NCBI RefSeq assembly: GCF_014192415.1
Contig: NZ_JACHXY010000002.1
Location: forward strand, 310,001-374,000
Direction: 5' to 3'
DNA length: 64,000 nucleotides
Source of the DNA: Microbacterium proteolyticum
Lineage (GTDB): Bacteria > Actinomycetota > Actinomycetes > Actinomycetales > Microbacteriaceae
Part shown: piece after piece, positions 14,854-24,251 of the stretch
How the letters are laid out: each line of letters opens with the position of its first letter
Position numbering within the stretch: the stretch's first letter is position 1
Notes under the pieces: generated by a model
Seen by the model: only the letters and a program-made list of their open reading frames with translations
Told to the model about the DNA's origin: nothing
The model's database searches: none
Translations under genes and position numbers: made by a program

Positions 14854-15989
14854 TGGCGTCCGTCACCCAGCGTACGAACGGCACCTGGCGGGCGCGCTAT
14901 CGCGACCACGCCGGAAAGGAACACGCGCGGCACTTTCGCACGAAGCGCGAGGGTCAGCGGTGGCTAGACGAGGTGACCGCCTCAGTCGTCACCGGAATGT
15001 ACGTCGACCCGAGCGCAGCGAAGCTGACCTTCCGCGACTACGCGGAGACGTGGCTGTCTGCACAGGTGCACCGGGAGGCGACAGCGACCCTCTATCGTTC
15101 CCACCTTGAACGGCACGCCTACCCCGTCCTCGGTGACCGGCCCATCGGCGGCATTCTCCGCACGACCGTGCAGGGATTCGTGAAGGGCCTGACCGTCGAT
15201 GATCCCGACTCGGGTCGCCGAGCACTCTCCCCCGCGACGATCGGTGTCGTTTACACGGTGGTCGCATCCGTATTTCGTGCGGCCGTGCGTGACCGGAAGC
15301 TGGCCGCGACACCCTGCGATGGGATCTCACTCCCCCAGGTCGCGAAAGCTCGCGTGCAGCCGCTCACCACGGCACAGGTCGATCTTCTCGGTGAGAACGT
15401 CCCCGCCGAGCTGCGGGCGTTGGTCATCCTCGCCGCCGGCACGGGACTACGGCAGGGTGAAGCGCTCGGGCTGACCCGCGATCGTATCCGTCTCCTGGGG
15501 AAGAACCCCGCGATCACGATCGACCGGCAGCTCGTCACCCTGGCGGGGGGTCAGACAGCGTTCGCGCCGCCGAAGACCGCGGCATCCGTCCGGACGGTCC
15601 CGCTCCCCCGCGTCGTCGTCGCAGCGCTGAACGATCACCTCGCGCGCCACGACGTCGGCGACGGCGACTTGCTGTTCACCCTCCAGGGGAAGGGCATCAC
15701 TCGGCAGCGGTTCGGCCACCTCTGGCGACCGGCCGCGAAAGCCGCAGGGCTGAGCGAGGCAACCGGGACCGGAATGCACGCGCTGCGGCACTACTACGCG
15801 AGCCTGCTGATCCGGTACGGCGAGAGCGTGAAGACCGTCCAGAGCCGTCTCGGGCACAAGTCCGCTACCGAAACGCTGGACACTTATGGCCACATGTGGG
15901 CGGACAGCGACGACCGCACTCGCGAGGCCGTGGATAGCGTTCTCGGTGCTTCTGCGGACTCCCCGCGGACCGCAAGCAGCAGAGCGTAG
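14853..15989 (+). CDS. int: Tyrosine recombinase (integrase)
   Basis: 378 aa. It has an AP2-like arm-binding N-terminus (TWRARYRDHAGKEHARHFRTK), a SAM-like core-binding domain (about 60-150) and a catalytic domain with all active residues: Arg200 (GTGLRQGEAL), Lys241, His309-x2-Arg312 (HALRHYYASLL), His335 (LGHKS) and Tyr345 (TYGHMW). It catalyses recombination between the element and the rnpB 3' end; its stop codon is 26 bp from the attR repeat, the usual place for an integrase. Translation is coupled to the repressor gene. Confidence 0.95.
   Translation: MASVTQRTNGTWRARYRDHAGKEHARHFRTKREGQRWLDEVTASVVTGMYVDPSAAKLTFRDYAETWLSAQVHREATATLYRSHLERHAYPVLGDRPIGGILRTTVQGFVKGLTVDDPDSGRRALSPATIGVVYTVVASVFRAAVRDRKLAATPCDGISLPQVAKARVQPLTTAQVDLLGENVPAELRALVILAAGTGLRQGEALGLTRDRIRLLGKNPAITIDRQLVTLAGGQTAFAPPKTAASVRTVPLPRVVVAALNDHLARHDVGDGDLLFTLQGKGITRQRFGHLWRPAAKAAGLSEATGTGMHALRHYYASLLIRYGESVKTVQSRLGHKSATETLDTYGHMWADSDDRTREAVDSVLGASADSPRTASSRA
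15953..15971. repeat. Right-end TGCGGACT repeats, candidate arm sites
   Basis: TGCGGACT at 15953-15960 and CGCGGACC at 15964-15971, again 11 bp apart and in the same orientation as the four copies near attL. They lie within the last codons of the integrase gene, 45-63 bp from attR. Confidence 0.5.
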
Positions 15990-16015
15990 AGAAATACCCG
16001 GTCAGGCGGGAAAGT

Positions 16016-16042
16016 GCGAATGGGCCGGCCTGTACGCCGGGT
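16016..16042. repeat. attR: right 27-bp direct repeat inside rnpB
   Basis: Identical to 7142-7168. On the minus strand it is the final 27 bases of RNase P RNA, including the 3' strand of helix P1, so integration leaves a functional rnpB at this junction. Confidence 0.88.
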
Positions 16043-16390
16043 TCTGTCCGGGGGCGCGAAGCCCCGTGGACGGTCATCTCTCTCGGCGACACGTTGCCGT
16101 GCCGCTCCAGCGGCCTACCCGGGGACTCGGCGAGCCGCGTCGTCATCCCCTGTCTGGCCTTGCTCCGGACGAGGTTTACCTCGCGGGTCGTGTCACCACG
16201 ACCCCGGTGGTCTCTTACACCACCCTTTCACCCTTACCCCCGACCATGACGGGCGGGGGCGGTCTGCTCTCTGTGGCACTGTCTCGCGGATTGCTCCGGG
16301 TGGGTGTTACCCACCGTCCTGCCCTGTGGAGCCCGGACGTTCCTCGGCACGGGCGAACCCGTGACGCGACCGTCCAGCCGACCCATTCGC
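16016..16390 (-). ncRNA. rnpB: RNase P RNA (bacterial type A)
   Basis: Catalytic RNA of RNase P, which matures tRNA 5' ends. The minus strand contains the conserved P4 and flanking sequences GAGGAACGTCCGGGCTCCAC and AGGGCAGGGTGGTGGGTAAC, the segment ACAGTGCCACAGAGAGCAGA, and the 3' signature GGACAGAACCCGGCG. Ends are set from helix P1: the 5' strand is at 16377-16390 and its complement at 16016-16029, so true ends may extend a few bases. The gene lies 26 bp beyond the polymerase stop on the same strand, and its 3' end is the insertion site of the element. Confidence 0.93.
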
Positions 16391-16416
16391 GTGGCCCAGT
16401 CTACCGGCGGGCGCGC

Positions 16417-18123
16417 TCAGCCCTTCTCCGCCGTCTCGCCGATACGCAGGTCGAGGGGGAAATCGATCGGAAAGGTGCCGAAGAGCAGCCGGCCCGCGGA
16501 TGCCGCAGATTCCCGCACGGCGTCGGCGACGGCATCCGCGTGCTCGAGGGGGGTGTGCACCACGATCTCGTCGTGCAGGAAGAACGCCAGGTGCGGCGCC
16601 CGCTGGAACACCGGCCCGGACGCGGGCGCCGCGCGGGTGGCATCCACCTCGGGGAGGGAGGCGAGGCGCGCGCGCAGGTCGGCCAACCACGCGAGGGCCC
16701 ATTCCGCGGCCGTGCCCTGCACGATGAAGTTGCGGGTGAAGCGTCCTCGGTCGCGGGCGGAGCGGCGCGCGCGGGTCTCGTCGACCCCGGATGCCGCGGC
16801 GTCGCTCGCCCGCGACTGCAGCTCGCGCCACGACTCCCCCGCCCGGGGCGACGTGCGCCCGAGCCACGTGTGCACGACCCCGCCGTCCTCCCCCGTGCGG
16901 GCCGCGTCGTCGACGAGCTGCATCGCGCGGGGGAAGGTGCGCCGCAGGCGCGGCAGCAGACGCCCGCTCTCCCCCGTCGTGGCGCCGTACATCGCGCCCA
17001 GCATCGCGAGCTTCGCCTCGGCGCGGCTGGCGACGGCTCCGCGCTCGACGATGCCGGCGTACAGGTCGCGACCGGATGCCGCTTCGGCCAGCGCCGTGTC
17101 GCGTGCCATCGCCGCGAGCACGCGCGGTTCGAGCTGGGCGACGTCGGCGGTGACGAGCGTCCAGCCCGCGTCGGCGCGGACCGCCGTGCGCAACGATCGC
17201 GGGATCTGCAGTGCTCCACCGCCCGACGACGCCCACCGGCCGGTGACGACACCCGCCGGGACGTAGACGGGGCGGAAGCGGTCGTCGCGCACCCAGTCGT
17301 CGAGCCACGCCCACCCGTTCGCCGTGTACAGGCGCATGAGCTTCTTGTAGGCGATCAGCGGCGCGACGGCGGGGTGGTCGTGCTCGGCGAGCTCCCACCG
17401 ACTGGTGGACTGCACCAGCAGTCCTGCGCGGTGGAGCGACCGGAGCAGGCGCGGCTGCGAGTCCAGCGAGGCCGAGGGGTCGCCGAGTGCCGCCCGCACG
17501 GCGACGGCTGCCTGTTCGATGCGGGCGGGGAGCCCTCCCCCGCGGCGTGCGCCGAGTTCGCTCTCGAGCATCTCTTCATGCGCGGAACGGCTCCACGGCA
17601 CTCCCGCGGCGTCGAGCTCCACCGAGATGAGCGCCCCCGCCGACTCGGCGGCGCACAGCAACCGCAGCGCGCCGGGCGTGTCCGACGACGTGATCGCGGC
17701 GACCTGGCGGCGGTACTCCGCCACCGCGGCGTCGACGCTGTCGGGGACCCCGGATGCCGAGTCGCCCAGGTCGAAGAGCGTGTCGCCGGCCAGGGGTGCC
17801 GCAGGGTCGGCATCCCACGGCGTGGCGTCGCGGAGTCCGTGGTCGTCGGCCACCGCCTGCGCCTGCCGGAGGATGGCGTGCACGAGCCGGAGGTCCCACG
17901 CGCGGGCGACGCGCACGCCGGCAGCGAGCAGACGCGGATAGGTCGCGGCCGTGTCGGCCCAGACCCACCGGACCTCGCCCGTGCTCTCGCGCGTGGAGAC
18001 GGCGTCGGTGAGGGCATCGGCGTCGATCTCGGTGGTGCCGAGAGGTACGGCATCCGGTCCCAGGGAGACGAGGGCGACACGCCCGGTCGCGATGCGACCG
18101 ACGACGACCGTGTCAGAGGCCAC
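16417..18123 (-). CDS. Bifunctional 3'-5' exonuclease / family A DNA polymerase
   Basis: 568-aa PolA-related enzyme of the actinobacterial bifunctional exonuclease/polymerase group. The C-terminal polymerase has motif A as DVAQLEPRVLAAMA, the O-helix region RAEAKLAMLGAMYGATTGE and motif C as HDEIVVH. The N-terminal 200 residues are a diverged exonuclease-like domain with WVWADTAATYP and no 5' nuclease domain. It is not the main replicative or Okazaki polymerase by family; a repair role is likely. The downstream zinc-ribbon gene ends 15 bp before its start, suggesting one operon. Confidence 0.88.
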   Translation of the reverse strand: MASDTVVVGRIATGRVALVSLGPDAVPLGTTEIDADALTDAVSTRESTGEVRWVWADTAATYPRLLAAGVRVARAWDLRLVHAILRQAQAVADDHGLRDATPWDADPAAPLAGDTLFDLGDSASGVPDSVDAAVAEYRRQVAAITSSDTPGALRLLCAAESAGALISVELDAAGVPWSRSAHEEMLESELGARRGGGLPARIEQAAVAVRAALGDPSASLDSQPRLLRSLHRAGLLVQSTSRWELAEHDHPAVAPLIAYKKLMRLYTANGWAWLDDWVRDDRFRPVYVPAGVVTGRWASSGGGALQIPRSLRTAVRADAGWTLVTADVAQLEPRVLAAMARDTALAEAASGRDLYAGIVERGAVASRAEAKLAMLGAMYGATTGESGRLLPRLRRTFPRAMQLVDDAARTGEDGGVVHTWLGRTSPRAGESWRELQSRASDAAASGVDETRARRSARDRGRFTRNFIVQGTAAEWALAWLADLRARLASLPEVDATRAAPASGPVFQRAPHLAFFLHDEIVVHTPLEHADAVADAVRESAASAGRLLFGTFPIDFPLDLRIGETAEKG

Positions 18124-18138
18124 GGACGCCGTTCGGGG

Positions 18139-18867
18139 TCATCGGGATTCTTCGGTGCGAACGAGGATCGCGCCGCACTCGGGGCAGAAGACCACCTCGT
18201 CGGTCTGCGATCGGCGCACCACGTTGAGGTCGCTGGGCGGCAGCACCATGCGGCAGGCTTCGCACGCGCCGGCCTGGAGGAGTCCGGCCCCGTTGCCGCG
18301 GGACGCGAGACGCTCGTAGAGGGCGAGCAGGTCTGCGGGGACCGAGGCGGCGACGGCGTCGCGATCGCGCCGCGCGCCCTCGAGGCGGGTGGTCGCGTCG
18401 GCGACGGTGGTCTTGGCCTCGGCGCTCAGCTGCGCACCCTGCGCGTTGGTGTCGGCGATCAGCGCTTCCTGCTCGGCGACGGCGGCGTCGGCCGCCTCGA
18501 GGCGCTCCATGAGGGCGATCTCGGTGTCTTCGAGGTCGTCCTTGCGGCGCCGGAGCGAGACCAGCTCGTTCTCGAAGCCCTGCGCCTGCTTCGCGTTCGA
18601 CGAGGCGGCGAGCCGCTCGGTGTCGCGGGCGATGCGGGCGTCGACCACAGCGACGTCGGACTCGAGGCGCTTCAGCTCGGCGGTGATGTCGTCGCGTGCG
18701 TTGGCGCGGGCACCGAGCTCTTGCGAGAGGGTCCCCCGCTGCGCGATCAACGCGCGGACGCGCTCGGCCTGCGGTGGGTTGCCGATGACCTTCTCGTCGC
18801 GGTGGATTCGCGCGTCGAGGTCGGCGAGGTCGAGCAGTTTGCGCTGGTCGGCGGGATCGGCATTCAC
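18139..18867 (-). CDS. C4-type zinc ribbon, coiled-coil protein (DUF164 family)
   Basis: 242 aa: a long antiparallel coiled coil (residues about 5-185, rich in Asp/Arg/Ala/Glu heptads) and a C-terminal zinc ribbon with CEACR and CPECG pairs separated by about 22 residues. Homologues are nearly universal in actinobacteria and usually sit near rnpB and RNase H-like genes; the molecular role is unsettled, with nucleic-acid or protein tethering proposed. GTG at 18867 (NADPADQRKLLDL...) is chosen because the upstream frame is not protein-like. Confidence 0.85.
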   Translation of the reverse strand: MNADPADQRKLLDLADLDARIHRDEKVIGNPPQAERVRALIAQRGTLSQELGARANARDDITAELKRLESDVAVVDARIARDTERLAASSNAKQAQGFENELVSLRRRKDDLEDTEIALMERLEAADAAVAEQEALIADTNAQGAQLSAEAKTTVADATTRLEGARRDRDAVAASVPADLLALYERLASRGNGAGLLQAGACEACRMVLPPSDLNVVRRSQTDEVVFCPECGAILVRTEESR

Positions 18868-18968
18868 GGGCTCAACGCTACCCCGGGGGTGGGACATCGG
18901 TGGTGCCCTTCCGTCGCCGCACCCGCGTCCGGGCGGTCTGCCGCACGACCAGGCACCCTCGTCGGTCG

Positions 18969-19047
18969 CGACATCACACGATCCGCGCGAGAGCACACGT
19001 TATTCAGCGCGGAGCGCGCGCGATCTCGTGCCGATCGTGTGATGTCG
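18969..19047. repeat. 79-bp palindromic element with 15-bp perfect terminal inverted repeats
   Basis: CGACATCACACGATC (18969-18983) and GATCGTGTGATGTCG (19033-19047) are perfect complements, with imperfect inner complementarity. It sits 58 bp upstream of tRNA-Val and contains no gene. It may be a small non-autonomous repeat or a two-way regulatory palindrome. Confidence 0.6.
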
Positions 19048-19104
19048 AGGTGCGCCCCCCGGGCGAGTCGGGAAGGCGGCGCCACGCTAGACTGGAGGCA
19101 TCCC

Positions 19105-19177
19105 GGGCCTTTAGCTCAGCTGGTAGAGCGCCACGTTTACACCGTGGATGTCGTCGGTTCGATCCCGGCAGGGCCCA
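19105..19177 (+). tRNA. tRNA-Val (anticodon TAC)
   Basis: 73 nt cloverleaf: acceptor GGGCCTT pairs with AGGGCCC plus discriminator A, D-arm AGCTCAGCTGGTAGAGC, anticodon stem CCACG/CGTGG around loop TTTACAC, T-arm GTCGGTTCGATCCCGGC. Two bases of CCA (CC) follow in the DNA. The next gene, on the opposite strand, ends three bases further on. Confidence 0.95.
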
Positions 19178-19179
19178 CC

Positions 19180-19875
19180 TCAGTTCAAGACGTTGACACT
19201 GCGCGCGATCACCAACGCGAGCAGGATGAATCCCGACACCGCCTGCACCATCATGAAGAGCTTCGCGCGTGAGGACAGCGGCATCACGTCGGTCGGGCTG
19301 AACGCCATCGCGTTGGATGCCGAGAAGTAGAGGTAGTCGACGTAGCCGGGCGCCCAATCCTCGACGTCGGACGATCGACGACGGACCTCGCTCACGGCAT
19401 CACGGTCGGAGTCCTGCGGGAACTGGAAGTCGGCCGCGGGCAGGGCGTCGCGCAGGTCCCGGCGGCGGGCGATCGGGCCGCCCCGGTCCATCTCCCAGTA
19501 GACGACGGCGTAGCCGATGACGTTGATCGCCCACACCTGGGCCGCCCCGAGCAGGGTGGTCACCCCCTCGCCCTCCCCCCGTAGCAGCTGGAGGATGAGC
19601 AGCACGAGTGCGACCTGGTTCGCGAGCAGCAGCAGCGCGGTGAACGCCAGCGCGAAGCCGCGGCCCAGGCGCGAATCGCGCGTCAGCCGGGCGGGGTTGG
19701 TGGCGATCATCGGGATCGCGCAGAGCACGCCGGCGCCCACCACGACGTAGCGGAGCGCCCCGGACGCATCGCTCGGCAGCACGGCGTACAGGCCCGCGCC
19801 GACGGCCAGTGCGATCAGCACCGGCCATCGATGCTCGGGGCGGGTGCGGAACGCGGCGGGATCCTGCGGGCTCAC
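19180..19875 (-). CDS. DUF1345-type integral membrane protein
   Basis: 231 aa with about five hydrophobic segments (near residues 18-34, 41-60, 74-98, 107-126 and 205-227). The C-terminal YVDYLYFSASNAMAFSPTDV followed by SSRAKLFMMVQAVSGF resembles the conserved end of DUF1345 proteins, whose pore-loop-like segment has led to comparison with small ion channels. Function unknown. Its stop codon is adjacent to the convergent tRNA-Val 3' end, so the tRNA and this gene share a terminator zone. Confidence 0.75.
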   Translation of the reverse strand: MSPQDPAAFRTRPEHRWPVLIALAVGAGLYAVLPSDASGALRYVVVGAGVLCAIPMIATNPARLTRDSRLGRGFALAFTALLLLANQVALVLLILQLLRGEGEGVTTLLGAAQVWAINVIGYAVVYWEMDRGGPIARRRDLRDALPAADFQFPQDSDRDAVSEVRRRSSDVEDWAPGYVDYLYFSASNAMAFSPTDVMPLSSRAKLFMMVQAVSGFILLALVIARSVNVLN

Positions 19876-20138
19876 GCGCTCAGGCTAGCCCCGCGACGCG
19901 CGGCTCCCGCGCCCGTGCGGCGGAACCCGGCATCCTTCCTGTGGAGCTCACGGATGCCGCAGACCTCTCGATGTCGAACGGTCGCTTCGAGCGCGGGGCC
20001 GGGCGTGTCGGCAGCGCGCATCCGAGGCGGTCCCGACTCGCTAGGGTGGACTCTGGTTGATTGTGCGGAGCAGACAAGGGTTGCCGCACTCGTATGGCGA
20101 TTCTCTGGCATGACCTGCCAGACGACGAAAGGTCTTCC

Positions 20139-22865
20139 GTGACTGTTCACGACCAGGATCCGTATTCGCAGGGGCCGCAGGACAGCGACCCGGAAGAGAC
20201 CGGGGAGTGGCAGGAATCCCTGCGACAGCTGGTCCAGGCCAAGGGCCCGGCCCGTGCGCGCGAGATCATGCTGAGCCTTCTTAAGGGCTCAAAGGAACTG
20301 CACCTCAACGTGCCGATGGTTCCCACCACCGACTACATCAACACCATCTCGCAGAAGAACGAGCCCGAGTTCCCCGGTGATGAGGAACTCGAGCGGCGCT
20401 ACCGCAAGTGGATCCGCTGGAACGCCGCGGTCACCGTGCACCGCGCGCAGCGCCCCGGCATCGGCGTCGGCGGCCACATCTCGACCTACGCCTCGTCGGC
20501 CGCGCTCTACGAAGTCGGTTTCAACCACTTCTTCCGCGGCCTCGACGACCCCTCGGGCGGCGACCAGATCTTCATCCAGGGCCACGCCTCGCCCGGCGCG
20601 TACGCCCGTGCCTACCTCGAGGGTCGCCTCACCGAGGCGCAGCTCGACGGCTTCCGCCAGGAGAAGTCCGCCGCCCCCCACGGCATCCCCTCCTACCCCC
20701 ACCCCCGTCTCATGCCGGAGTTCTGGCAGTTCCCGACGGTGTCGATGGGTCTCGGACCGATCAACGCGATCTACCAGGCGATGTCGAACAAGTACATCGC
20801 CAATCGCGGCATCAAGGACGTCGGCGACTCGCAGGTCTGGGCCTACCTCGGCGACGGCGAGATGGACGAGGTCGAGAGCCGCGGCCAGCTGCAGGTCGCG
20901 GCCAACGAGGGCCTCGACAACCTGAACTTCATCATCAACTGCAACCTCCAGCGCCTCGACGGCCCCGTGCGCGGCAACGGCAAGATCATCCAGGAGCTCG
21001 AGAGCTTCTTCCGCGGCGCCGGCTGGAACGTCATCAAGGTCGTCTGGGGCCGCGAGTGGGACGACCTGCTCGCCCGCGACACCGAGGGCGCACTGCTCAA
21101 CCTGATGAACACCACCCCCGACGGTGATTACCAGACCTACAAGGCCGAGAACGGCGCCTACGTGCGCGAGAACTTCTTCGGTCGCGACCCGCGGGCGCTC
21201 GAGCTCGTCAAGGACTACACCGACGACCAGGTCTGGGGCCTCAAGCGAGGCGGCCACGACTACCGCAAGGTGTACGCGGCGTTCAAGGCGGCGGCCGAGC
21301 ACAAGGGCCAGCCGACCGTCATCCTCGCCAAGACCATCAAGGGCTACGGCCTGGGCCCCCACTTCGAGGGCCGCAACGCCACGCACCAGATGAAGAAGCT
21401 GACCCTCGACGACCTCAAGTCGTTCCGCGACGCGATGGACATCCCCGTCACCGACGCGCAGCTCGAAGAGAACCCGTACCAGCCGCCGTACTACACCCCC
21501 GGCGACAAGGACGAGACGATCCAGTACATGCTGGAGCGCCGTCGCTCGCTCGGCGGTTTCCTGCCCGAGCGTCGCACCACCCACGTGGGTCTGGAGCTCC
21601 CCGGGGATGCCGCCTACGCGCTGCCCAAGAAGGGCTCGGGCACGCAGGAGATCGCCACGACCATGGCGTTCGTGCGCCTGCTGAAGGACCTGCTGCGGGT
21701 CAAGGACTTCGGCCACCGCATCGTGCCGATCATCCCCGACGAGGCGCGCACGTTCGGCATGGACGCGTACTTCCCCACGGCGAAGATCTACAACCCCAAG
21801 GGACAGCACTACACGTCGGTCGACCGCGAACTGCTGCTGGCCTACAAGGAGAGCCCGCAGGGCCAGATCATCCACGTCGGTATCAACGAGGCGGGCGCCC
21901 TCGCGGCGTTCACCGCGGCGGGGACCGCGTACTCCACCCACGGCGAGCCGCTCATCCCGGTCTACGTCTTCTACTCGATGTTCGGCTTCCAGCGCACGGG
22001 CGACGCCCAGTGGGCGGCCGGTGATCAGATGGCGCGCGGCTTCATCATCGGCGCCACCGCCGGTCGCACGACCCTGACGGGTGAAGGTCTGCAGCACGCC
22101 GACGGCCACTCGCAGCTGCTGGCATCCACGAACCCGGCGACCGTGTCGTACGACCCGGCCTACGGCTACGAGATCTCGCACATCGTGCGTTCGGGTATCG
22201 AGCGCATGTACGGCGGCAACCACCCCGACCCCAACGTCATGTATTACATGACGGTCTACAACGAGCCGTACGTGCAGCCGGCCGAGCCCGAGGGGGTCGA
22301 CGTCGACGGGATCGTCCGCGGCATCCACCACATCTCGGCCGGTCAGGGCGACGGCCCCCGCACGCAGCTGCTCGCCTCGGGCGTCGGTGTGCCGTGGGCG
22401 TTCGAGGCCCAGCGTCTGCTCAAGGACGACTGGGGCGTCGTCGCCGACGTGTGGTCGGTCACCTCGTGGACCGAGTTGCGTCGCGACGGTCTCGCCGCTG
22501 ACGAGCACAACTTCCTGCACCCCGATGAGGAGCGCCGCACGCCCTACCTCACCGACAAGCTCAAAGAAGCCGAGGGCCCGGTCGTCGCGGTCAGCGACTG
22601 GATGCACGCCGTCCAGGACCAGATCCGTCAGTGGGTTCCGCAGAACTACTGGACGCTCGGTGCCGACGGCTTCGGCTTCTCCGACACCCGTGCCGCGGCT
22701 CGACGCTTCTTCAAGATCGACGGCCCCTCCCTCGCCGTCCGCGCTCTGCAGGCGCTGGCCGAGGAGGGCAAGGTCGATCGTGCCGTGGTCGGACAGGCGA
22801 TCGAGAAGTACCGCCTGCACGACGTCAACGCCGGCACCAGCGGCAACGCGGGTGGCGAGGCCTGA
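20139..22865 (+). CDS. aceE: Pyruvate dehydrogenase E1 component, homodimeric type
   Basis: 908-aa thiamine-diphosphate enzyme that decarboxylates pyruvate and passes the acetyl group to E2. The ThDP motif is [20 protein letters not shown] ending in [14 protein letters not shown]; early His residues ([20 protein letters not shown]) and the [19 protein letters not shown] loop are present, and the C-terminal half has the AceE transketolase pattern ([20 protein letters not shown]). Length matches AceE (about 890-920 aa). GTG at 20139 is chosen for AAAGG six bases upstream. It precedes the fatty acid synthesis genes, supplying acetyl-CoA. Confidence 0.97.
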   Translation: MTVHDQDPYSQGPQDSDPEETGEWQESLRQLVQAKGPARAREIMLSLLKGSKELHLNVPMVPTTDYINTISQKNEPEFPGDEELERRYRKWIRWNAAVTVHRAQRPGIGVGGHISTYASSAALYEVGFNHFFRGLDDPSGGDQIFIQGHASPGAYARAYLEGRLTEAQLDGFRQEKSAAPHGIPSYPHPRLMPEFWQFPTVSMGLGPINAIYQAMSNKYIANRGIKDVGDSQVWAYLGDGEMDEVESRGQLQVAANEGLDNLNFIINCNLQRLDGPVRGNGKIIQELESFFRGAGWNVIKVVWGREWDDLLARDTEGALLNLMNTTPDGDYQTYKAENGAYVRENFFGRDPRALELVKDYTDDQVWGLKRGGHDYRKVYAAFKAAAEHKGQPTVILAKTIKGYGLGPHFEGRNATHQMKKLTLDDLKSFRDAMDIPVTDAQLEENPYQPPYYTPGDKDETIQYMLERRRSLGGFLPERRTTHVGLELPGDAAYALPKKGSGTQEIATTMAFVRLLKDLLRVKDFGHRIVPIIPDEARTFGMDAYFPTAKIYNPKGQHYTSVDRELLLAYKESPQGQIIHVGINEAGALAAFTAAGTAYSTHGEPLIPVYVFYSMFGFQRTGDAQWAAGDQMARGFIIGATAGRTTLTGEGLQHADGHSQLLASTNPATVSYDPAYGYEISHIVRSGIERMYGGNHPDPNVMYYMTVYNEPYVQPAEPEGVDVDGIVRGIHHISAGQGDGPRTQLLASGVGVPWAFEAQRLLKDDWGVVADVWSVTSWTELRRDGLAADEHNFLHPDEERRTPYLTDKLKEAEGPVVAVSDWMHAVQDQIRQWVPQNYWTLGADGFGFSDTRAAARRFFKIDGPSLAVRALQALAEEGKVDRAVVGQAIEKYRLHDVNAGTSGNAGGEA

Positions 22866-22870
22866 TCCAC

Positions 22871-24169
22871 GTGACGGACTCCACCGTCGGACCCGGTTCC
22901 CCCTCCTCGGGCGGGGCCGGGTCCGACCGGTCTTCGGGCGGGAACATGCGTGCCGAGGCAGCCGTCGAGAAGGCGGAGACCCTCGCGTGGCTGCGGCGGA
23001 TCTCGGGCGACCTCGCCACCGCGACGATCCAGCGCCTCGAAGAGACGCTCCCCTGGTACGCCGAGATGCCGCCGGCGCGGCGTTCCGCCGTCGGGCTCGT
23101 GGCCCAGGCCGGCATCACCTCGTTCCTGCAGTGGTTCGAGGAGCCGGCATCCACTCCGGCCATCGCGGCCGATATCTTCGCCGCTGCTCCTCGCGAGCTG
23201 CTGCGCAGCGTCAGCCTGACCCAGACGCTGCAGCTCGTACGCGTCACGGTCGAGGTGATGGAGGAGCGCGTCGCCGGCCGCAGCGAGAAGGTGCGCGAGG
23301 CGATGCTGTCGTACTCGCGCGAAGTGGCGTTCGCCGCCGCCGACGTCTATGCACGCGCCGCCGAGGCGCGGGGCCTCTGGGACGCGCGCCTCGAAGCCCT
23401 CGTCGTCGACTCGATCCTCACCGGCGAGGCCGACGACGAACTCCCCAGCCGCATCGCCGCTCTCGGATGGCACGGCCACGGCGAGGTGTCGGTGCTCGTG
23501 GGCACGACTCCCCCGCAGCTCGACGTCGACCAGGTGCGCCGTACCGCGCGCAAGCTCGGCGTCGACGTGCTCATCGGGGTGCAGGGGCTCCGCCTGGTGC
23601 TCGTGCTCGGTCGCGCCGACCTTCCCTCCCGCGGCGGCGCCGAGATCAGCGAGCTGCCCTTCACCGACATCGCCAAGCGGCTCGAGCCCAGCTTCGGCAC
23701 GGGCCATCTCGTACTCGGACCGGCCGTTCCGGCCCTCGTCGACGCGGGCCAGAGCGCCCGCGCAGCGCTCGCGGGTTTCGCGGTCGCACGTGCGTGGAGG
23801 CATGCGCCGCGGCCGGTCGAGGCCGACGATCTGCTTCCCGAGCGCGCCCTGGCGGGTGACGCTGTCGCGAAACAGACCCTCGTCGACCGCGTGTACCGTC
23901 CCCTGCACGCGCACAGCGCCGATCTCGTCGCGACGCTGTGGAGCTACCTCGACAACGGCCGTTCGCTGGAGGCGACGGCCCGCGAGCTGTACGTGCACCC
24001 CAACACCGTGCGGTATCGCCTCAAACGCGTCTCCGAAGTCATCGGATGGGATGCCACGGGCCCTCGCGAGGCGCTCATCCTGCAGACGGCGCTGATCCTC
24101 GGATCGATCGGCACGGACGCCACGCGGCGCCGCGGCACCGCCAAACGGCGTTCGTCGCCGCCCCGGTGA
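22871..24169 (+). CDS. fasR: PucR-type transcriptional regulator of fatty acid synthesis (FasR-like)
   Basis: About 432 aa. The N-terminal half resembles the RsbRD-like helical region (ISGDLATATIQRLEETLPWY), a central GGDEF-like/CdaR segment follows, and the C-terminus is a PucR helix-turn-helix, LWSYLDNGRSLEATARELYV then HPNTVRYRLKRV. In Streptomyces the PucR-like FasR sits directly before fabD-fabH-acpP-fabF and activates them; the gene order is the same here, so the name is by synteny and family. The start is uncertain: GTG 22871 or ATG 22946. Confidence 0.85.
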   Translation: MTDSTVGPGSPSSGGAGSDRSSGGNMRAEAAVEKAETLAWLRRISGDLATATIQRLEETLPWYAEMPPARRSAVGLVAQAGITSFLQWFEEPASTPAIAADIFAAAPRELLRSVSLTQTLQLVRVTVEVMEERVAGRSEKVREAMLSYSREVAFAAADVYARAAEARGLWDARLEALVVDSILTGEADDELPSRIAALGWHGHGEVSVLVGTTPPQLDVDQVRRTARKLGVDVLIGVQGLRLVLVLGRADLPSRGGAEISELPFTDIAKRLEPSFGTGHLVLGPAVPALVDAGQSARAALAGFAVARAWRHAPRPVEADDLLPERALAGDAVAKQTLVDRVYRPLHAHSADLVATLWSYLDNGRSLEATARELYVHPNTVRYRLKRVSEVIGWDATGPREALILQTALILGSIGTDATRRRGTAKRRSSPPR

Positions 24170-24251
24170 TGCACGGCACGCACAAAGACACGCCGTATAT
24201 CTGTGTCGATATCTCCAGAAGAGGTCGCCCGATGCCTGTCAGGATGGACTC

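Larger units (their letters stand above)
7142..16042. mobile_element. Integrated 8.9-kb phage-satellite-like element in rnpB
   Basis: Bounded by perfect 27-bp repeats and carrying a tyrosine integrase 26 bp from attR. It has a divergent repressor/excisionase switch, an initiator-like winged-helix gene with palindromic repeats, a single HK97-type major capsid gene, a probable P27-type small terminase, an HTH-WhiB fusion and several small unknown genes in tightly overlapping operons. Portal, large terminase, protease, tail and lysis genes are absent. This gene set resembles phage-inducible islands and capsid-carrying satellites more than a decayed full prophage, because the remaining genes are intact and ordered. 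Satellite nature is inference. Confidence 0.8.

Noticed and set aside
7142..16042. Element read as a decayed full-length prophage
   Set aside because: No gene remnants of tail, portal or lysis functions were found, and the remaining operons are compact and unbroken; kept only as the alternative to be tested.
15886..19272. 1128-codon plus-strand frame crossing attR, rnpB, the polymerase and the zinc-ribbon gene
   Set aside because: It runs through a structural RNA, an attachment site and two clear minus-strand genes; no recognisable protein features.
20289..22820. 843-codon minus-strand frame opposite aceE
   Set aside because: Mirror of aceE codon bias, with no conserved motif.
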